NCBI GenBank assembly: GCA_965116435.1
Contig: OZ220686.1
Span: 1,178,001 to 1,242,000 of the forward strand
DNA from: VXPQ01 sp965116435
GTDB lineage: Bacteria > Bacteroidota > Rhodothermia > Rhodothermales > VXPQ01
Direction: 5' to 3'
Length of the DNA stretch: 64,000 nt
The translations under genes and the position numbers were made by a program. How positions within the stretch are numbered: the stretch's first letter is position 1; each line of letters starts with the position of its first letter. The notes under the pieces are model-generated. The model had not been told where the DNA came from and did not search any database. It saw only the letters and a list, made by a program, of their open reading frames with translations. Of the stretch, positions 28,749 through 38,112 are shown one piece after another.

Positions 28749-29588
28749 TTGCCGTATACGTCCCAATGCATTATCGAATGCACGGATAACCTTGCATTCA
28801 TGCAGGAACTCGGCGGCGGTCGGATGAAACTGATCGTCACGTCGCCGCCGTATAACCTCGGCAAGGCCTACGAGAAGCGGGCGCCGCTGGAAGAGTACCT
28901 GCACCAGCAGGACCGCGTCGTTTCCGAATGCGTGCGGCTGTTGCATCCTGCCGGCTCCCTGTGCTGGCAGGTCGGCAATTACGTGCAGAACGGGGCCATC
29001 GTGCCGCTGGATGCAGCGCTGTACCCGCTTTTCCGCAAGCATGGCCTCAAGATGCGCAACCGGATCGTGTGGCAGTACGGGCATGGCCTCCATTGCTCGA
29101 AACGCTTCTCCGGGCGCTACGAAACGATCAACTGGTGGACCCTGAGCGACGATTACACGTTCCATCTGGACCCGGTTCGCGTTCCGGCGAAATATCCGAA
29201 CAAACGGCATTTCAAGGGACCGAACATCGGGCAATTGTCGGGCAATCCGAAAGGCAAGAACCCCAGCGACGTGTGGCAATTTCCCAGCGTGAAGAATAAT
29301 CACGTGGAAAAAACGATCCACCCCTGCCAGTTTCCCGTCGAACTGGCGGAGCGGCTCGTGCTGTCCATGACCGACCCGGGCGACGCGGTCTTCGACCCGT
29401 ATATGGGCGTCGGATCGTCGATCATCGCTGCGCTGAGGCATGGCAGAACGGCGTACGGGTGCGATATTTTGCCGGAGTATGTGGCGGTCGCCCGCGAACG
29501 GGTTCAGGCCCTTCGCAACGGTACGCTCCGTACGCGCCCCATGGGAAAGCCCGTGTACGACCCCGCCCAGCGCCGCCGGGAATCGTAG
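28749..29588 (+). CDS. Orphan beta-class DNA methyltransferase (N4/N6)
   Basis: About 279 residues from TTG 28749. The frame extends upstream to an ATG at 28620, but that part looks non-coding, and the usual N-terminal pattern (CIIECTDNLAFMQEL) starts just after the TTG. Catalytic motif IV is TSPPYNLGK near residue 31. The AdoMet-binding motif I, FDPYMGVGSSIIAAL, follows it near residue 215, so the order is that of beta-class amino-methyltransferases; CDILPEYVAVARER closes the domain. The enzyme should methylate adenine N6 or cytosine N4 in a specific site. No restriction endonuclease is adjacent, so it is an orphan, perhaps regulatory. It lies between ssb and a creatininase-like gene. Confidence 0.85.
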   Translation: MPYTSQCIIECTDNLAFMQELGGGRMKLIVTSPPYNLGKAYEKRAPLEEYLHQQDRVVSECVRLLHPAGSLCWQVGNYVQNGAIVPLDAALYPLFRKHGLKMRNRIVWQYGHGLHCSKRFSGRYETINWWTLSDDYTFHLDPVRVPAKYPNKRHFKGPNIGQLSGNPKGKNPSDVWQFPSVKNNHVEKTIHPCQFPVELAERLVLSMTDPGDAVFDPYMGVGSSIIAALRHGRTAYGCDILPEYVAVARERVQALRNGTLRTRPMGKPVYDPAQRRRES

Positions 29589-29639
29589 CCGCATCGCCTG
29601 AACGTGCGCATCTTCCGAGACGAACCGTCCGCTTCCGCC

Positions 29640-30407
29640 ATGCCCATTCGCCCGTACATTCTTGCGGACACAACCTGGAAAGCCGTCCGGCAAACCCGAT
29701 ACGACGTGGCGGTGCTTCCCTGGGGCGCCACGGAAGCGCACAACTACCATCTGCCGTACTCCACCGACGTAACCCAGTGCGACCATATCGCCGCCGAAGC
29801 CGCGCGCAAGGCCTGGGAAGCGGACGCCAACGTGATTGTGCTGCCCACCGTGCCTTTCGGCGTCAACACCGGGCAGCTCGACATCAAGCTGGACATGAAT
29901 CTCTTCCCGAGCACGCAGGCTGCGATTCTCGGAGATATCGTCGATACCGTCTCGCGCACCGAAATTCGGAAATTGCTGATTCTGAACGGCCACGGGGGCA
30001 ACGATTTTCGGCAAATGATCCGGGAAATCGGCGTCGCCCACCCGAATATGTTTCTGTGCGAAATGCATTGGTCCAAGGCGCTGCGCCTCGCAGACTATTT
30101 CGAAATGCCGGTGGACCACGCCGGCGAGATGGAAACAAGCCTGATGATGTACCTCGCCCCCCACCTCGTGCTTCCGCTGGACGAGGCAGGCGACGGCGCC
30201 GAGCGCCGGTTCAACATCGAGGGGCTGCGGGAAAAATGGGTCTGGGCCGAACGGAAGTGGTCGCAGATCACCGAGAGCACCGGGGTAGGAGACCCGTCTC
30301 GCGCCACGCCGGACAAGGGCCTCCGGTTTTTCAACGACCTGACCACAAAAATCGCTGCGTTCCTGAAGGAGCTGGCGGACGCCGACCTCGACGACCTGTA
30401 CGAATAG
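29640..30407 (+). CDS. Creatininase-family amidohydrolase
   Basis: A 255-residue protein. I chose ATG 29640 (MPIRPYILADTTW); a GTG at 29604 would add 12 residues. Family motifs are WGATEAHNYHLPYSTDV (metal ligands Glu, His, Asp), LNGHGGNDFR and DHAGEMETSLMMYL. Creatininase-like enzymes are cytosolic metal-dependent cyclic amidohydrolases. The family covers creatinine amidohydrolase, the archaeal Fapy deformylase ArfB and the mycofactocin maturation peptidase MftE. None of the partners that would assign one of those roles is next to it, so the substrate is open. Spacing of ~50 bp from the methyltransferase stop suggests possible co-transcription. Confidence 0.85.
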   Translation: MPIRPYILADTTWKAVRQTRYDVAVLPWGATEAHNYHLPYSTDVTQCDHIAAEAARKAWEADANVIVLPTVPFGVNTGQLDIKLDMNLFPSTQAAILGDIVDTVSRTEIRKLLILNGHGGNDFRQMIREIGVAHPNMFLCEMHWSKALRLADYFEMPVDHAGEMETSLMMYLAPHLVLPLDEAGDGAERRFNIEGLREKWVWAERKWSQITESTGVGDPSRATPDKGLRFFNDLTTKIAAFLKELADADLDDLYE

Positions 30408-30518
30408 CGCAAAGCCGCCTCGCTCCATGCTGCGGCGGCAGACGAACCTGCGCGCATGTACGTACAAATTCCCTACTTTACTTTTTTCCATTGATCCCCG
30501 GAACTGGCCGCCCCTGCA

Positions 30519-31898
30519 TTGGACCCCGACCCTGCTTCGTTACTGCTTCTTGCACAGACGGCATCCGCCGCGCTGAGCGCACCCTTCGTGGCCGCCTGCG
30601 TACTCGCGCTCGTTGCGCTTCTTGTGATGTCCGCGATCTTCTCCGGCTCGGAGGTCGCGCTTTTTTCGCTCGCCGGTTCAGCGAAGGCGTCCCTTGCGGA
30701 ATCCGGCGACCGCACGGCCCGGCGCGTACTGAAACTGCTCGAACAGCCCCGGCGCCTGCTCATCACCATCCTGCTCCTGAACACGGCTACGAATGTGGCC
30801 GCCGCCATCGTGGCCGCCCTGCTGACGGCGAGGGTTGCCGAGGCCATGGGATGGAGCTGGGCCGTCACGGTCGTCCTTGAAGTCGTCGCGCTGACCTTCG
30901 TGATCCTGGTCATGAGCGAAATCACGCCGAAGTTGCTGGCCGTGCGGCATGCCGAAACGTTCAGCCGAATGGTTTCCGGGCCGCTGGCGACGCTGCACCG
31001 CATCCTGTACCCCCTGTCCGGTTTCCTGGCCCGTTCGACACGATTCATGCGCGAGCGGATCGAAACGGAAAGCGAGCGCATGTCTCCAGAGGACCTCAAA
31101 ACGCTGGCCGACGTCGGCGAAGCACACGGCACCCTCGAAGAAGAAGAAAAGGAAATGATTTACTCCATCGTGGAGTTTGGAGAAACATCCGTCCGGGAAA
31201 TCATGGTGAGCCGTCTGGACATCGTAGCGCTTCCGGTAACCGCCGGCGTCGAGGACGCGCTCACGCTTATCCGCGAAACGGGACATTCCCGCATTCCATT
31301 GTACGACGATCACCTGGACAACATCCTCGGCGTCGTGTACGCCAAGGATTTGCTCCCCTATCTGCTGAGCGCGAACGGAAATACATCGCTCGACTGGAGG
31401 CAGGTGGCCCGCCCCGCGATTTTCGTACCGCCGGGCAAGAAACTGGACGATCTCCTGAAAGACCTGCAAGCGAAAAAAACCCATATGGCGGTGGTCGTAG
31501 ACGAATACGGCGGCACGGCAGGCCTGGTCACGCTGGAAGATATCCTGGAAGAAATCGTCGGAGAAATCCGCGATGAACACGACGAAAGCGAGGAGCAACT
31601 CTACGAGCGGCTCGACGACGCCACGTTCCTGTTCGACGCCCGCATCGACCTGGACGATGTGAACGAATTGCTGAACGCCTCCTTGGATACCGAGGGGTAC
31701 GATTTCGAAACGCTGGGCGGATTGATCTTCCACGAAACCGGAACGATCCCGGAAGAAGGCCACCGTCTGAACATCGACGACCTGGCCATGCGGGTCGTGA
31801 CGGTCGAAAACAATCGGATAGGCCGGGTGCACGTACGGCGCGTCCTGCCCGCCGGCAAGCAGGAAAATAACAACAGAAACCCCGGCGATCCGCCGTAA
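30519..31898 (+). CDS. CNNM/CorC-family membrane protein, GldE-like
   Basis: A 459-residue protein probably starting at TTG 30519. Residues ~10-200 are a DUF21/CNNM transmembrane domain with at least three membrane helices and the ion-site motifs FSGSEVALFSL and LVMSEITPKLLA. Two CBS domains follow (~220-345; VREIMVSRLDIVALPV, GHSRIPLYDDHLDNILGVVY, HMAVVVDEYGGTAGLVTLED). A CorC_HlyC domain occupies ~365-445 (DLDDVNELLNASL ... NRIGRVHVRRV). Relatives handle Mg/Co transport or are annotated as hemolysins. In Bacteroidota the GldE version is needed for gliding and is often near ssb, as here. I cannot show gliding function, so no gene symbol is given. Confidence 0.85.
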   Translation: MDPDPASLLLLAQTASAALSAPFVAACVLALVALLVMSAIFSGSEVALFSLAGSAKASLAESGDRTARRVLKLLEQPRRLLITILLLNTATNVAAAIVAALLTARVAEAMGWSWAVTVVLEVVALTFVILVMSEITPKLLAVRHAETFSRMVSGPLATLHRILYPLSGFLARSTRFMRERIETESERMSPEDLKTLADVGEAHGTLEEEEKEMIYSIVEFGETSVREIMVSRLDIVALPVTAGVEDALTLIRETGHSRIPLYDDHLDNILGVVYAKDLLPYLLSANGNTSLDWRQVARPAIFVPPGKKLDDLLKDLQAKKTHMAVVVDEYGGTAGLVTLEDILEEIVGEIRDEHDESEEQLYERLDDATFLFDARIDLDDVNELLNASLDTEGYDFETLGGLIFHETGTIPEEGHRLNIDDLAMRVVTVENNRIGRVHVRRVLPAGKQENNNRNPGDPP

Positions 31899-31904
31899 AA
31901 TTCG

Positions 31905-31934
31905 TTGTATGACGTACAGGAATTGTCTACCTTG
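31905..31934 (+). promoter_or_regulatory. Bacteroidota-type promoter for purF
   Basis: TTG at 31905-31907, 20 bp spacing and TACCTTG at 31928-31934 fit the -33 TTTG / -7 TAnnTTTG pattern of Bacteroidota sigma factor promoters. Transcription would begin about 30 nt before the purF ATG. Sequence match only. Confidence 0.45.
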
Positions 31935-31971
31935 ACCATGCACAGGTTGGCCATCCATTACACCGAACCGA

Positions 31972-33453
31972 ATGCATCAGTTACGAGAATATTGCGGCGT
32001 TTTCGGGATATTCAATGCCGAAGACGCGGCGCGACATACGTACTACGGTTTGCACGCCCTGCAACACCGCGGTCAGGAATCGTCGGGCATCGTCAGCTCC
32101 ACCTACGACGAAACCCGGCAGCGGCGCGTCATGCAGGCCCACCGGGGCCGGGGGTTGGTCCTGGACGTGTTCGCCGACCAGTCTCTCTTCGAGACCAAAT
32201 TGCTCGGAAACGCCGCCATCGGGCACAACCGATACTCCACGATGGGCGCCTCGGACAACAAGGCGAACATCCAGCCGTTCGTGGTGCACTACAAGAACGG
32301 CAACCTGGCCATTGCGCACAACGGCAACCTGTCGAATGCGCGGGAACTGAGGCAATCCTTCAGCGATCAGGGGACGCTGTTCCAGACCACCAGCGATACG
32401 GAACTGATCCTGCACCTCATTGCGCAAAGTCGGCGAAGCAAGCAAATCAACCAGATTCGGGACGCGCTGGCCCAACTGGAAGGCGCCTTTTCGCTCGTAA
32501 TCCTTACCGACGAAAGCCTCGTCGCCATTCGCGACCCGAACGGATTCCGCCCGTTGTCGCTGGGGCGCCTGAACGACGCTTCGTGGTGCGTAGCCAGCGA
32601 AACCTGCGCCTTCGACCTGATCGGCGCCGAATACGTACGCGATGTGGAACCCGGAGAAATCCTGGTGATCGACCGAAAAGGCGCCGAAACGGGTTCATTC
32701 CAGCGTTTCCAGCTGCCCCGATCGCACAACATCAGTCAGTGCGTGTTCGAATACGTGTATTTCTCGCGGCCCGATTCGCGGGTCTACGGGGAAATGGTGG
32801 ACAAGGTGCGGCGACAAATCGGGAAGCAACTGGCGCGCGAAGCCCCGTTCCCGGTCACCGGCAAAGGCGAAAAGCAACCCATCGTCATTTCTGTGCCCGA
32901 CTCCTCCAACACGAGTGCGCTGGGGTATGTAAGCCAATGCCGCAAACAGGGCTATGCCGGCAAATTCGAGATCGGCCTCATCCGCAACCACTATGTGGGG
33001 CGCACGTTCATTGCGCCCGGGCAGGACCGCCGGGAAATGCGGGTGCGCTGCAAATTCAACACCGTGGAAGGCGTACTCAAGGATCGTATCGTGGTGATCG
33101 TGGACGACTCCATCGTGCGGGGCACCACGGCCCGGTACATTGTCCACATGATCCGCGAGGCGGGCGCGCGGGAAGTGCATTTCCGGGTGGCGTCGCCCCC
33201 CGTGATCAGCCCGTGTTACTACGGCATGGATTTTCCCAGCCATAGCGAGTTGTTTGCGCACGAGTTCGGCTCCAACGAGGAACGCGCCAAATGGCTTGGC
33301 GCCGATTCGCTGGCGTATCTGTCCGTGGACGGGTTAATGAAAGCGGTGTCCGCGGCCAATCGGGGCGAGGCGGGGTATTGCAACGCCTGTTTTACGGGAA
33401 ATTATCCGGTGCCGGTGCACGCCCCGATCGCCAAGGAAGAAAACGAGTGGTAA
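31972..33453 (+). CDS. purF: Amidophosphoribosyltransferase PurF
   Basis: A 493-residue protein. It catalyses the first committed step of purine synthesis: PRPP plus glutamine gives 5-phosphoribosylamine. Residues 1-7 are a short propeptide; Cys8 in CGVFGIF becomes the N-terminal nucleophile of the glutaminase domain after processing, as in the Bacillus-type enzyme. The glutaminase domain (~8-235) contains HALQHRGQESSGIV and GHNRYSTMG. The phosphoribosyltransferase domain carries the PRPP loop VVIVDDSIVRGTT (~380). Cysteines in VISPCYYGMDFPS and GYCNACFTG match those that hold the structural 4Fe-4S cluster of the Bacillus type. Cytosolic. It stands alone with its own promoter. Confidence 0.97.
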   Translation: MHQLREYCGVFGIFNAEDAARHTYYGLHALQHRGQESSGIVSSTYDETRQRRVMQAHRGRGLVLDVFADQSLFETKLLGNAAIGHNRYSTMGASDNKANIQPFVVHYKNGNLAIAHNGNLSNARELRQSFSDQGTLFQTTSDTELILHLIAQSRRSKQINQIRDALAQLEGAFSLVILTDESLVAIRDPNGFRPLSLGRLNDASWCVASETCAFDLIGAEYVRDVEPGEILVIDRKGAETGSFQRFQLPRSHNISQCVFEYVYFSRPDSRVYGEMVDKVRRQIGKQLAREAPFPVTGKGEKQPIVISVPDSSNTSALGYVSQCRKQGYAGKFEIGLIRNHYVGRTFIAPGQDRREMRVRCKFNTVEGVLKDRIVVIVDDSIVRGTTARYIVHMIREAGAREVHFRVASPPVISPCYYGMDFPSHSELFAHEFGSNEERAKWLGADSLAYLSVDGLMKAVSAANRGEAGYCNACFTGNYPVPVHAPIAKEENEW

Positions 33454-33519
33454 CCAGTGCATCCCTTGCGGCGCATCGTCGCCTCGTCCGACGCGCCGCG
33501 CCCCTAAACGCGCCCGTCG

Positions 33520-36132
33520 ATGCTCCCCTTCCTGACTCGTCGCCGAACCCTGACGCTCGCTGCCGTGCTGACGGCAGGCGCCGCCGTGTTGTGGATACCC
33601 GCCGCCGGGAAAGGCGAGGTTAATTTCAACGAGGATATCCGCCCGATCCTCAACGAAAACTGCGTAACGTGCCACGGCGGCGTCCGTCGGCAAGCAGAAT
33701 TGAGCCTCCTTTTCCGCGACGACGCGCTACAGCCCGCCGAATCGGGGAACTATGCGATCGTGCCGGGGCGGTCTGGCCAAAGCGAACTCATTCGGCGCGT
33801 CGCGCATGCCGATCCCGACGAGCGCATGCCCGCCGAAGCCCCGCCGCTCAGCAAGCAGGAAATCTCGTTGCTGAAACGCTGGATCGACCGCGGGGCCGAA
33901 TGGGAAACGCACTGGGCGTATGTGGCCCCGGAAAAGCCGGACAGGCCCGCCGTGTCCGACCCCGCATGGCCGAACAACGACATAGACCGCTTCGTGCTGG
34001 CCCGCCTCGACCGGGCAAACCTGCGCCCGGCGCCCGAAGCGGATTGCCGTGTGTTGTTGCGGCGCGCGAGCCTGGACCTGACGGGCTTGCCGCCCTCGGC
34101 GGAAGACGCGGACGCGTTCTGCGCGGACCCGTCCGACGCGCAGTACGAAGCTGCGGTGGACCGGCTGCTCGCTTCGCCGCGGTTTGGCGAACGATGGGCG
34201 GGGTACTGGCTGGACCTGGCCCGCTACGCGGACTCGAACGGATATGAAAAAGACCTGCCGCGCTCCATCTGGAAGTACCGCGACTGGGTCATCGAGGCCT
34301 TCAACGCAGACATGCCGTTCGACGAGTTCTCGAGAGAACAACTGGCGGGCGACCTGCTCCCGAACCCCGACCCGCAACAACTCATCGCCACGGCGTTCCA
34401 CCGAAACACGATGACGAATACGGAGGGCGGCACGGACGACGAGGAATTCCGCGTCGCCGCCGTGATGGATCGCCTGAACACGACCTTTGAGGTGTGGCAA
34501 GGTACAACGATGGGGTGCGTACAGTGCCACGGCCATCCGTACGACCCTTTCCGGGAGGAAGAATTCTACGAACTGCTCGCGTTCTTCAACAACACGGCCG
34601 ATATGGACGAGGAGCACAACGAGCCGAAACTCTACGAATTCGACGAACGACCCGAAGAGGGGCAGCGGCTCGTCGCCGCCCTAACGGCCCTGGAGCAAGA
34701 CATGCACGCATCCGTGCCTCCCGGCGAGTTCGCCGCCTGGACGCAACGTTTCGAGGACTATGCAAGAGATACGGATCGCCCGCCTTTCTTCGAGGAGCGC
34801 ACCCTGTTTCCGCCGGTCATTCGGATCGCGCAAAAAGAAGCCGACCGGCGCAGCCCGAACGATGTGTTCCTGCTGCGCAGCCTGTTCATCGACATGAACC
34901 CGGCGTTCGAGGCCCGGCGCGCCGAGCGATCCCGCCTGCGCCAGGCCATCGCCGACCTGAACCCGGTGACGACGCCCATCCTTCGGGAGCTTCCGGCGCA
35001 CAAGGCCCGCGCCACGCATATATTCGAGCGCGGCAACTGGCTCGCGCATGGGGACGAGGTCCATCCCGACATTCCCAACGCCCTGCCGCCTCTCGAAAAA
35101 GACGCCCCAAGGAATCGTCTGGGCCTGGCCGAGTGGCTTTTCGACCCCGGCAATCCGCTCACGGCGAGGGTCGCCGTAAACCGGTTCTGGGAACAGCTTT
35201 TCGGCGCAGGCATCGTCGAAACCGTCGAGGATTTCGGAACACAGGGCGAACCGCCCACCCACCCGGACCTGCTGGACGCCCTCGCGCTGCAATTTTCCGG
35301 GGAATTCGGCTGGAGCGTCAAGCGATTGCTCCGGGAAATCGCGACCAGCGCAACCTATCGCCAGTCGTCGCATGTCTCGCCCGCATTGCTCGCCGTCGAT
35401 CCAGATAACAAATGGCTTGCCCGCGGTCCCCGGTTTCGGCTATCCGCCGAGCAAATACGGGATCAGGCGCTCGCCGTCAGCGGACTGCTCAGCGATACCA
35501 TGCTGGGGCCCAGCGTCTTTCCGCCGCAACCGCCAGGCCTCTGGTCCAACCCGTACACCGACCTCGCCTGGGTAACCAGCGAAGGCGAAGACCGCTACCG
35601 CCGCGCCCTGTACACCTACTGGCGGCGCACCGTCCCGTATCCGTCGCTCCTCGCCTTCGACGCCATGACCCGGGAATTGTGCGTCTCCCGTCGCATCCGC
35701 ACCAATTCGCCGTTGCAATCGCTGATCACGCTGAACGACCCTGTGTACGTCGAAGCGGCCGTTGCGCTGGCCCATCGTATGCAAGAGGCCGGAGGCGACA
35801 CGCCCGAAGCGCAGCTCCGGGAGGGCTATCGGCTTGCGCTGCAACGGGATCCGCCGGAAGAAACGCTGAAGAGCCTGTCCGCGCTCTACGAAACGGCGCT
35901 GGCCAATTACCGGGAATCTCCGGAAGACGCCGCCGCGCTGGCGCAGATCAAGGAGAACCCCTTTGCCGGATACGAAGAAGCGCCGCAAACGGACTACGGC
36001 CCGGAACCGGCGTACGCCCCCTCCGAACCCGCCGCCCCGGCAACCACAGGCACGGCTTCGCCCGAAACAGGCGCCCTGACCGTGGCGGCGAACGCCATCC
36101 TCAATCTGGACGCCTTCCTGACCAAAGAATAA
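33520..36132 (+). CDS. DUF1549/DUF1553 protein with N-terminal planctomycete-type cytochrome c
   Basis: An 870-residue exported protein with an N-terminal hydrophobic segment (LTLAAVLTAGAAVLWIPAAG). Residues ~32-115 are a PSCyt1 heme domain: NFNEDIRPILNENCVTCHGG with one CxxCH, and later RMPAEAPPLSKQEISLLKRW. DUF1549 (~145-350) has IDRFVLARLDRANLRPAPEA and GERWAGYWLDLARYADSNG. A second CxxCH is MGCVQCHGHPYDPF (~330). DUF1553 (~540-790) contains RLGLAEWLFDPGNPLTARVA and VNRFWEQLFG. The family is abundant in Planctomycetes and some marine Bacteroidota and is usually paired with a DUF1501 gene, as here 12 bp downstream. It is thought to be a periplasmic redox or polysaccharide-processing protein; chemistry is unproven. 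Confidence 0.88.
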   Translation: MLPFLTRRRTLTLAAVLTAGAAVLWIPAAGKGEVNFNEDIRPILNENCVTCHGGVRRQAELSLLFRDDALQPAESGNYAIVPGRSGQSELIRRVAHADPDERMPAEAPPLSKQEISLLKRWIDRGAEWETHWAYVAPEKPDRPAVSDPAWPNNDIDRFVLARLDRANLRPAPEADCRVLLRRASLDLTGLPPSAEDADAFCADPSDAQYEAAVDRLLASPRFGERWAGYWLDLARYADSNGYEKDLPRSIWKYRDWVIEAFNADMPFDEFSREQLAGDLLPNPDPQQLIATAFHRNTMTNTEGGTDDEEFRVAAVMDRLNTTFEVWQGTTMGCVQCHGHPYDPFREEEFYELLAFFNNTADMDEEHNEPKLYEFDERPEEGQRLVAALTALEQDMHASVPPGEFAAWTQRFEDYARDTDRPPFFEERTLFPPVIRIAQKEADRRSPNDVFLLRSLFIDMNPAFEARRAERSRLRQAIADLNPVTTPILRELPAHKARATHIFERGNWLAHGDEVHPDIPNALPPLEKDAPRNRLGLAEWLFDPGNPLTARVAVNRFWEQLFGAGIVETVEDFGTQGEPPTHPDLLDALALQFSGEFGWSVKRLLREIATSATYRQSSHVSPALLAVDPDNKWLARGPRFRLSAEQIRDQALAVSGLLSDTMLGPSVFPPQPPGLWSNPYTDLAWVTSEGEDRYRRALYTYWRRTVPYPSLLAFDAMTRELCVSRRIRTNSPLQSLITLNDPVYVEAAVALAHRMQEAGGDTPEAQLREGYRLALQRDPPEETLKSLSALYETALANYRESPEDAAALAQIKENPFAGYEEAPQTDYGPEPAYAPSEPAAPATTGTASPETGALTVAANAILNLDAFLTKE

Positions 36133-36144
36133 TTCGCGGAACCC

Positions 36145-37614
36145 ATGACCGATGCAGCGTACCGGGAGCGGCGTCTTGACGCGCTCCATCGCATTACCCG
36201 GCGGCATTTCCTGAAAACCGCCGCCGCAGGCTTTGGCGGCCTGGCCCTGCCGACCCTCGCCGGGTGCCGCAACGCTGATTCTGCGTCCCGGCGCGCATCG
36301 GACGACATCCGGGGCCTGCATTTCGCCCCGCGCGCAAAACGGGTCATTTTCCTGCACATGGCGGGCGCGCCGTCCCAGCTCGAATTGTTCGACTACAAAC
36401 CTGAACTGCACCGCCTGCATGGCCAATTGTGCCCGGAATCCTTGCTGGAAGGCAAATTTTTCCCCTTCATCAAGGGCACCCCGAAAATGCTGGGGCCCCA
36501 GGCGACCTTTGCGCAGCACGGAGAAAGCGGGGCCTGGGTTTCGGACATGCTCCCCCATTTCGCAAAGGCCACCGACGAGGTCACCTTTCTCAAGGCGATG
36601 CATACGGACGAATTCAACCATGCGCCCGCGCAACTCCTCCTCCATACGGGTCATGCCCGCCCGGGACGGCCCAGCATGGGGTCCTGGGCCATCTACGGAC
36701 TCGGCTCGGAAAACCAGAACCTGCCGGGCTTCATCGTGCTGCTATCTGGAGGCAAACAGCCCGACGCCGGGCGCAGCGTATTCGGCAGCGGCTTCTTGCC
36801 CACGGTGTACGAGGGCGTACAGTGCCGCTCGCACGGGGATCCCGTCCTGTATGTGGGCAATCCACAAGGCATGAGCCGGGCGCTGCGCCAGAAGTCCATC
36901 GAAACGATCAACGCCATCAACCAGCGGGACTACGAAGAAACGGGCGATCCAGAAACGCTGTCGCGCATGGCCCAATACGAAATGGCGTTCCGTATGCAAA
37001 TGTCCGTGCCGGAAGCGATGGACATCGAACAGGAACCGCAATGGGTCCACGATCTGTACGGCACGAAACCAGGCGCAGTGTCCTATGCGAACAATTGCCT
37101 GCTGGCGCGGCGCCTGGTGGAACGGGGCGTGCGGTTCGTGCAATTGTTCCACTGGGGGTGGGATGCGCACGGGGCCAGCGCGGCGGAGGCGCTCAACATC
37201 GGGTTCAAGGACCGTTGCGACGAAACGGACCGGGCGACGACCGCCCTCCTGCTCGACCTCAAGCAGCGTGGCCTTCTGGAAGATACGCTCTTGGTATGGG
37301 GCGGGGAATTCGGGCGGACGCCCATGCTGGAGAACCGCACCGGGGACGACAACCCTTTTGTGGGGCGCGATCACCACACGGACACGTACACCATGTGGGT
37401 GGCGGGCGGCGGGGTCAAGCGCGGGTTCACGTTTGGCGAAACGGACGAAATCGGATATTCCGCCGTCAAGGATCGCGTACACATCCACGATTTGCAAGCC
37501 ACCATTCTGCACCTGCTGGGCATGAATCACGAACGACTGATCTACGAGCATCAGGGGCGGGATTTTCGCCTTACGGATGTTCATGGCCAGGTGGTGCGGC
37601 AGATTATGGCGTAG
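36145..37614 (+). CDS. Tat-exported DUF1501 (sulfatase-like fold) protein
   Basis: A 489-residue protein. A twin-arginine signal lies at residues ~12-35 (RITRRHFLKTAAAGFGGLAL), followed by AGC that could be lipidated. DUF1501 features follow: KRVIFLHMAGAPSQLELFDY, GPSQ-like LLHTGHARPGRPSMGSW, FVQLFHWGWDAHG and LLVWGGEFGRTPMLE, with the conserved metal-site Asp/His pattern of the alkaline-phosphatase/sulfatase superfamily. Export folded through Tat fits a cofactor- or metal-containing enzyme. It is the usual partner of the upstream DUF1549/DUF1553 cytochrome. Its stop codon is the first unit of a 21-bp minisatellite. Confidence 0.88.
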   Translation: MTDAAYRERRLDALHRITRRHFLKTAAAGFGGLALPTLAGCRNADSASRRASDDIRGLHFAPRAKRVIFLHMAGAPSQLELFDYKPELHRLHGQLCPESLLEGKFFPFIKGTPKMLGPQATFAQHGESGAWVSDMLPHFAKATDEVTFLKAMHTDEFNHAPAQLLLHTGHARPGRPSMGSWAIYGLGSENQNLPGFIVLLSGGKQPDAGRSVFGSGFLPTVYEGVQCRSHGDPVLYVGNPQGMSRALRQKSIETINAINQRDYEETGDPETLSRMAQYEMAFRMQMSVPEAMDIEQEPQWVHDLYGTKPGAVSYANNCLLARRLVERGVRFVQLFHWGWDAHGASAAEALNIGFKDRCDETDRATTALLLDLKQRGLLEDTLLVWGGEFGRTPMLENRTGDDNPFVGRDHHTDTYTMWVAGGGVKRGFTFGETDEIGYSAVKDRVHIHDLQATILHLLGMNHERLIYEHQGRDFRLTDVHGQVVRQIMA

Positions 37615-37881
37615 TGGGGGTGGATGATGGCGTAGTGGGGGTGGATGATGGCGTAGTGGGGGTGAATGATGGCGTAGTGGGGTGAATGATGGCGGAGTGG
37701 GGTGAATGATGGCGGAGTGGGGGTGGATGTTGGTGTAGTGGGGGTAAATGCTGGTGTAGTGGGGGTAAATGCTTGCGGAGTGGGGGTAGATGCTCGCGGA
37801 GTGGGGGTAGATGCTCGCGGAGTGGGGGTAGATGCTCGCGGAGTGGGGGTAGATGCTCGCGTAGCGGGGGCAGATGCTCGC
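37611..37881. repeat. 21-bp minisatellite, 13 units
   Basis: Thirteen head-to-tail units of 21 bp (two of 20 bp) of the form GTAGTGGGGGTGGATGATGG+C grade into GGAGTGGGGGTAGATGCTCG+C. The first unit overlaps the last codon and TAG stop of the DUF1501 gene, whose end ATGGCGTAG is repeated in later units. Neighbouring units are most alike, as expected for recent slippage expansion. Not a CRISPR: there are no spacers. The stretch from 37882 to the promoter at 38024 shows nothing I can name. Confidence 0.85.
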
Positions 37882-38023
37882 GGAGGGCGGCGAATACCGG
37901 CGGTTGTCGTGGCCCTCGTGGCGGCGGGCGAGCGGGTAATCCCGTATCCAGGGAATTGGGCAGAGATTTTATTGCAATAACGGAATAAATAGCCCCGGCG
38001 GGCCTGATTACGACCTTCGGGCA

Positions 38024-38053
38024 TTGGGAAAATGGCCTGGTGCATCGTATATT
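38024..38053 (+). promoter_or_regulatory. Promoter of Calx-beta gene copy 1
   Basis: TTGGGA (38024-38029), 18-bp spacer and TATATT (38048-38053). The same elements with identical spacing precede copy 2 (42719-42748), while sequence further upstream differs between the copies, which supports a functional promoter. Confidence 0.55.
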
Positions 38054-38112
38054 ATTATGTATGCAGGTTATGCCGAATACAAGGATACGCTGAACAAAAC
38101 GAGAGGACAGCA

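Noticed and set aside
28557..30491. A 644-codon open frame on the minus strand
   Set aside because: Antisense to the methyltransferase and creatininase genes, whose catalytic motifs are intact.
37611..37881. Possible CRISPR array
   Set aside because: Units are contiguous 21-mers with no spacers, and no cas genes are present.
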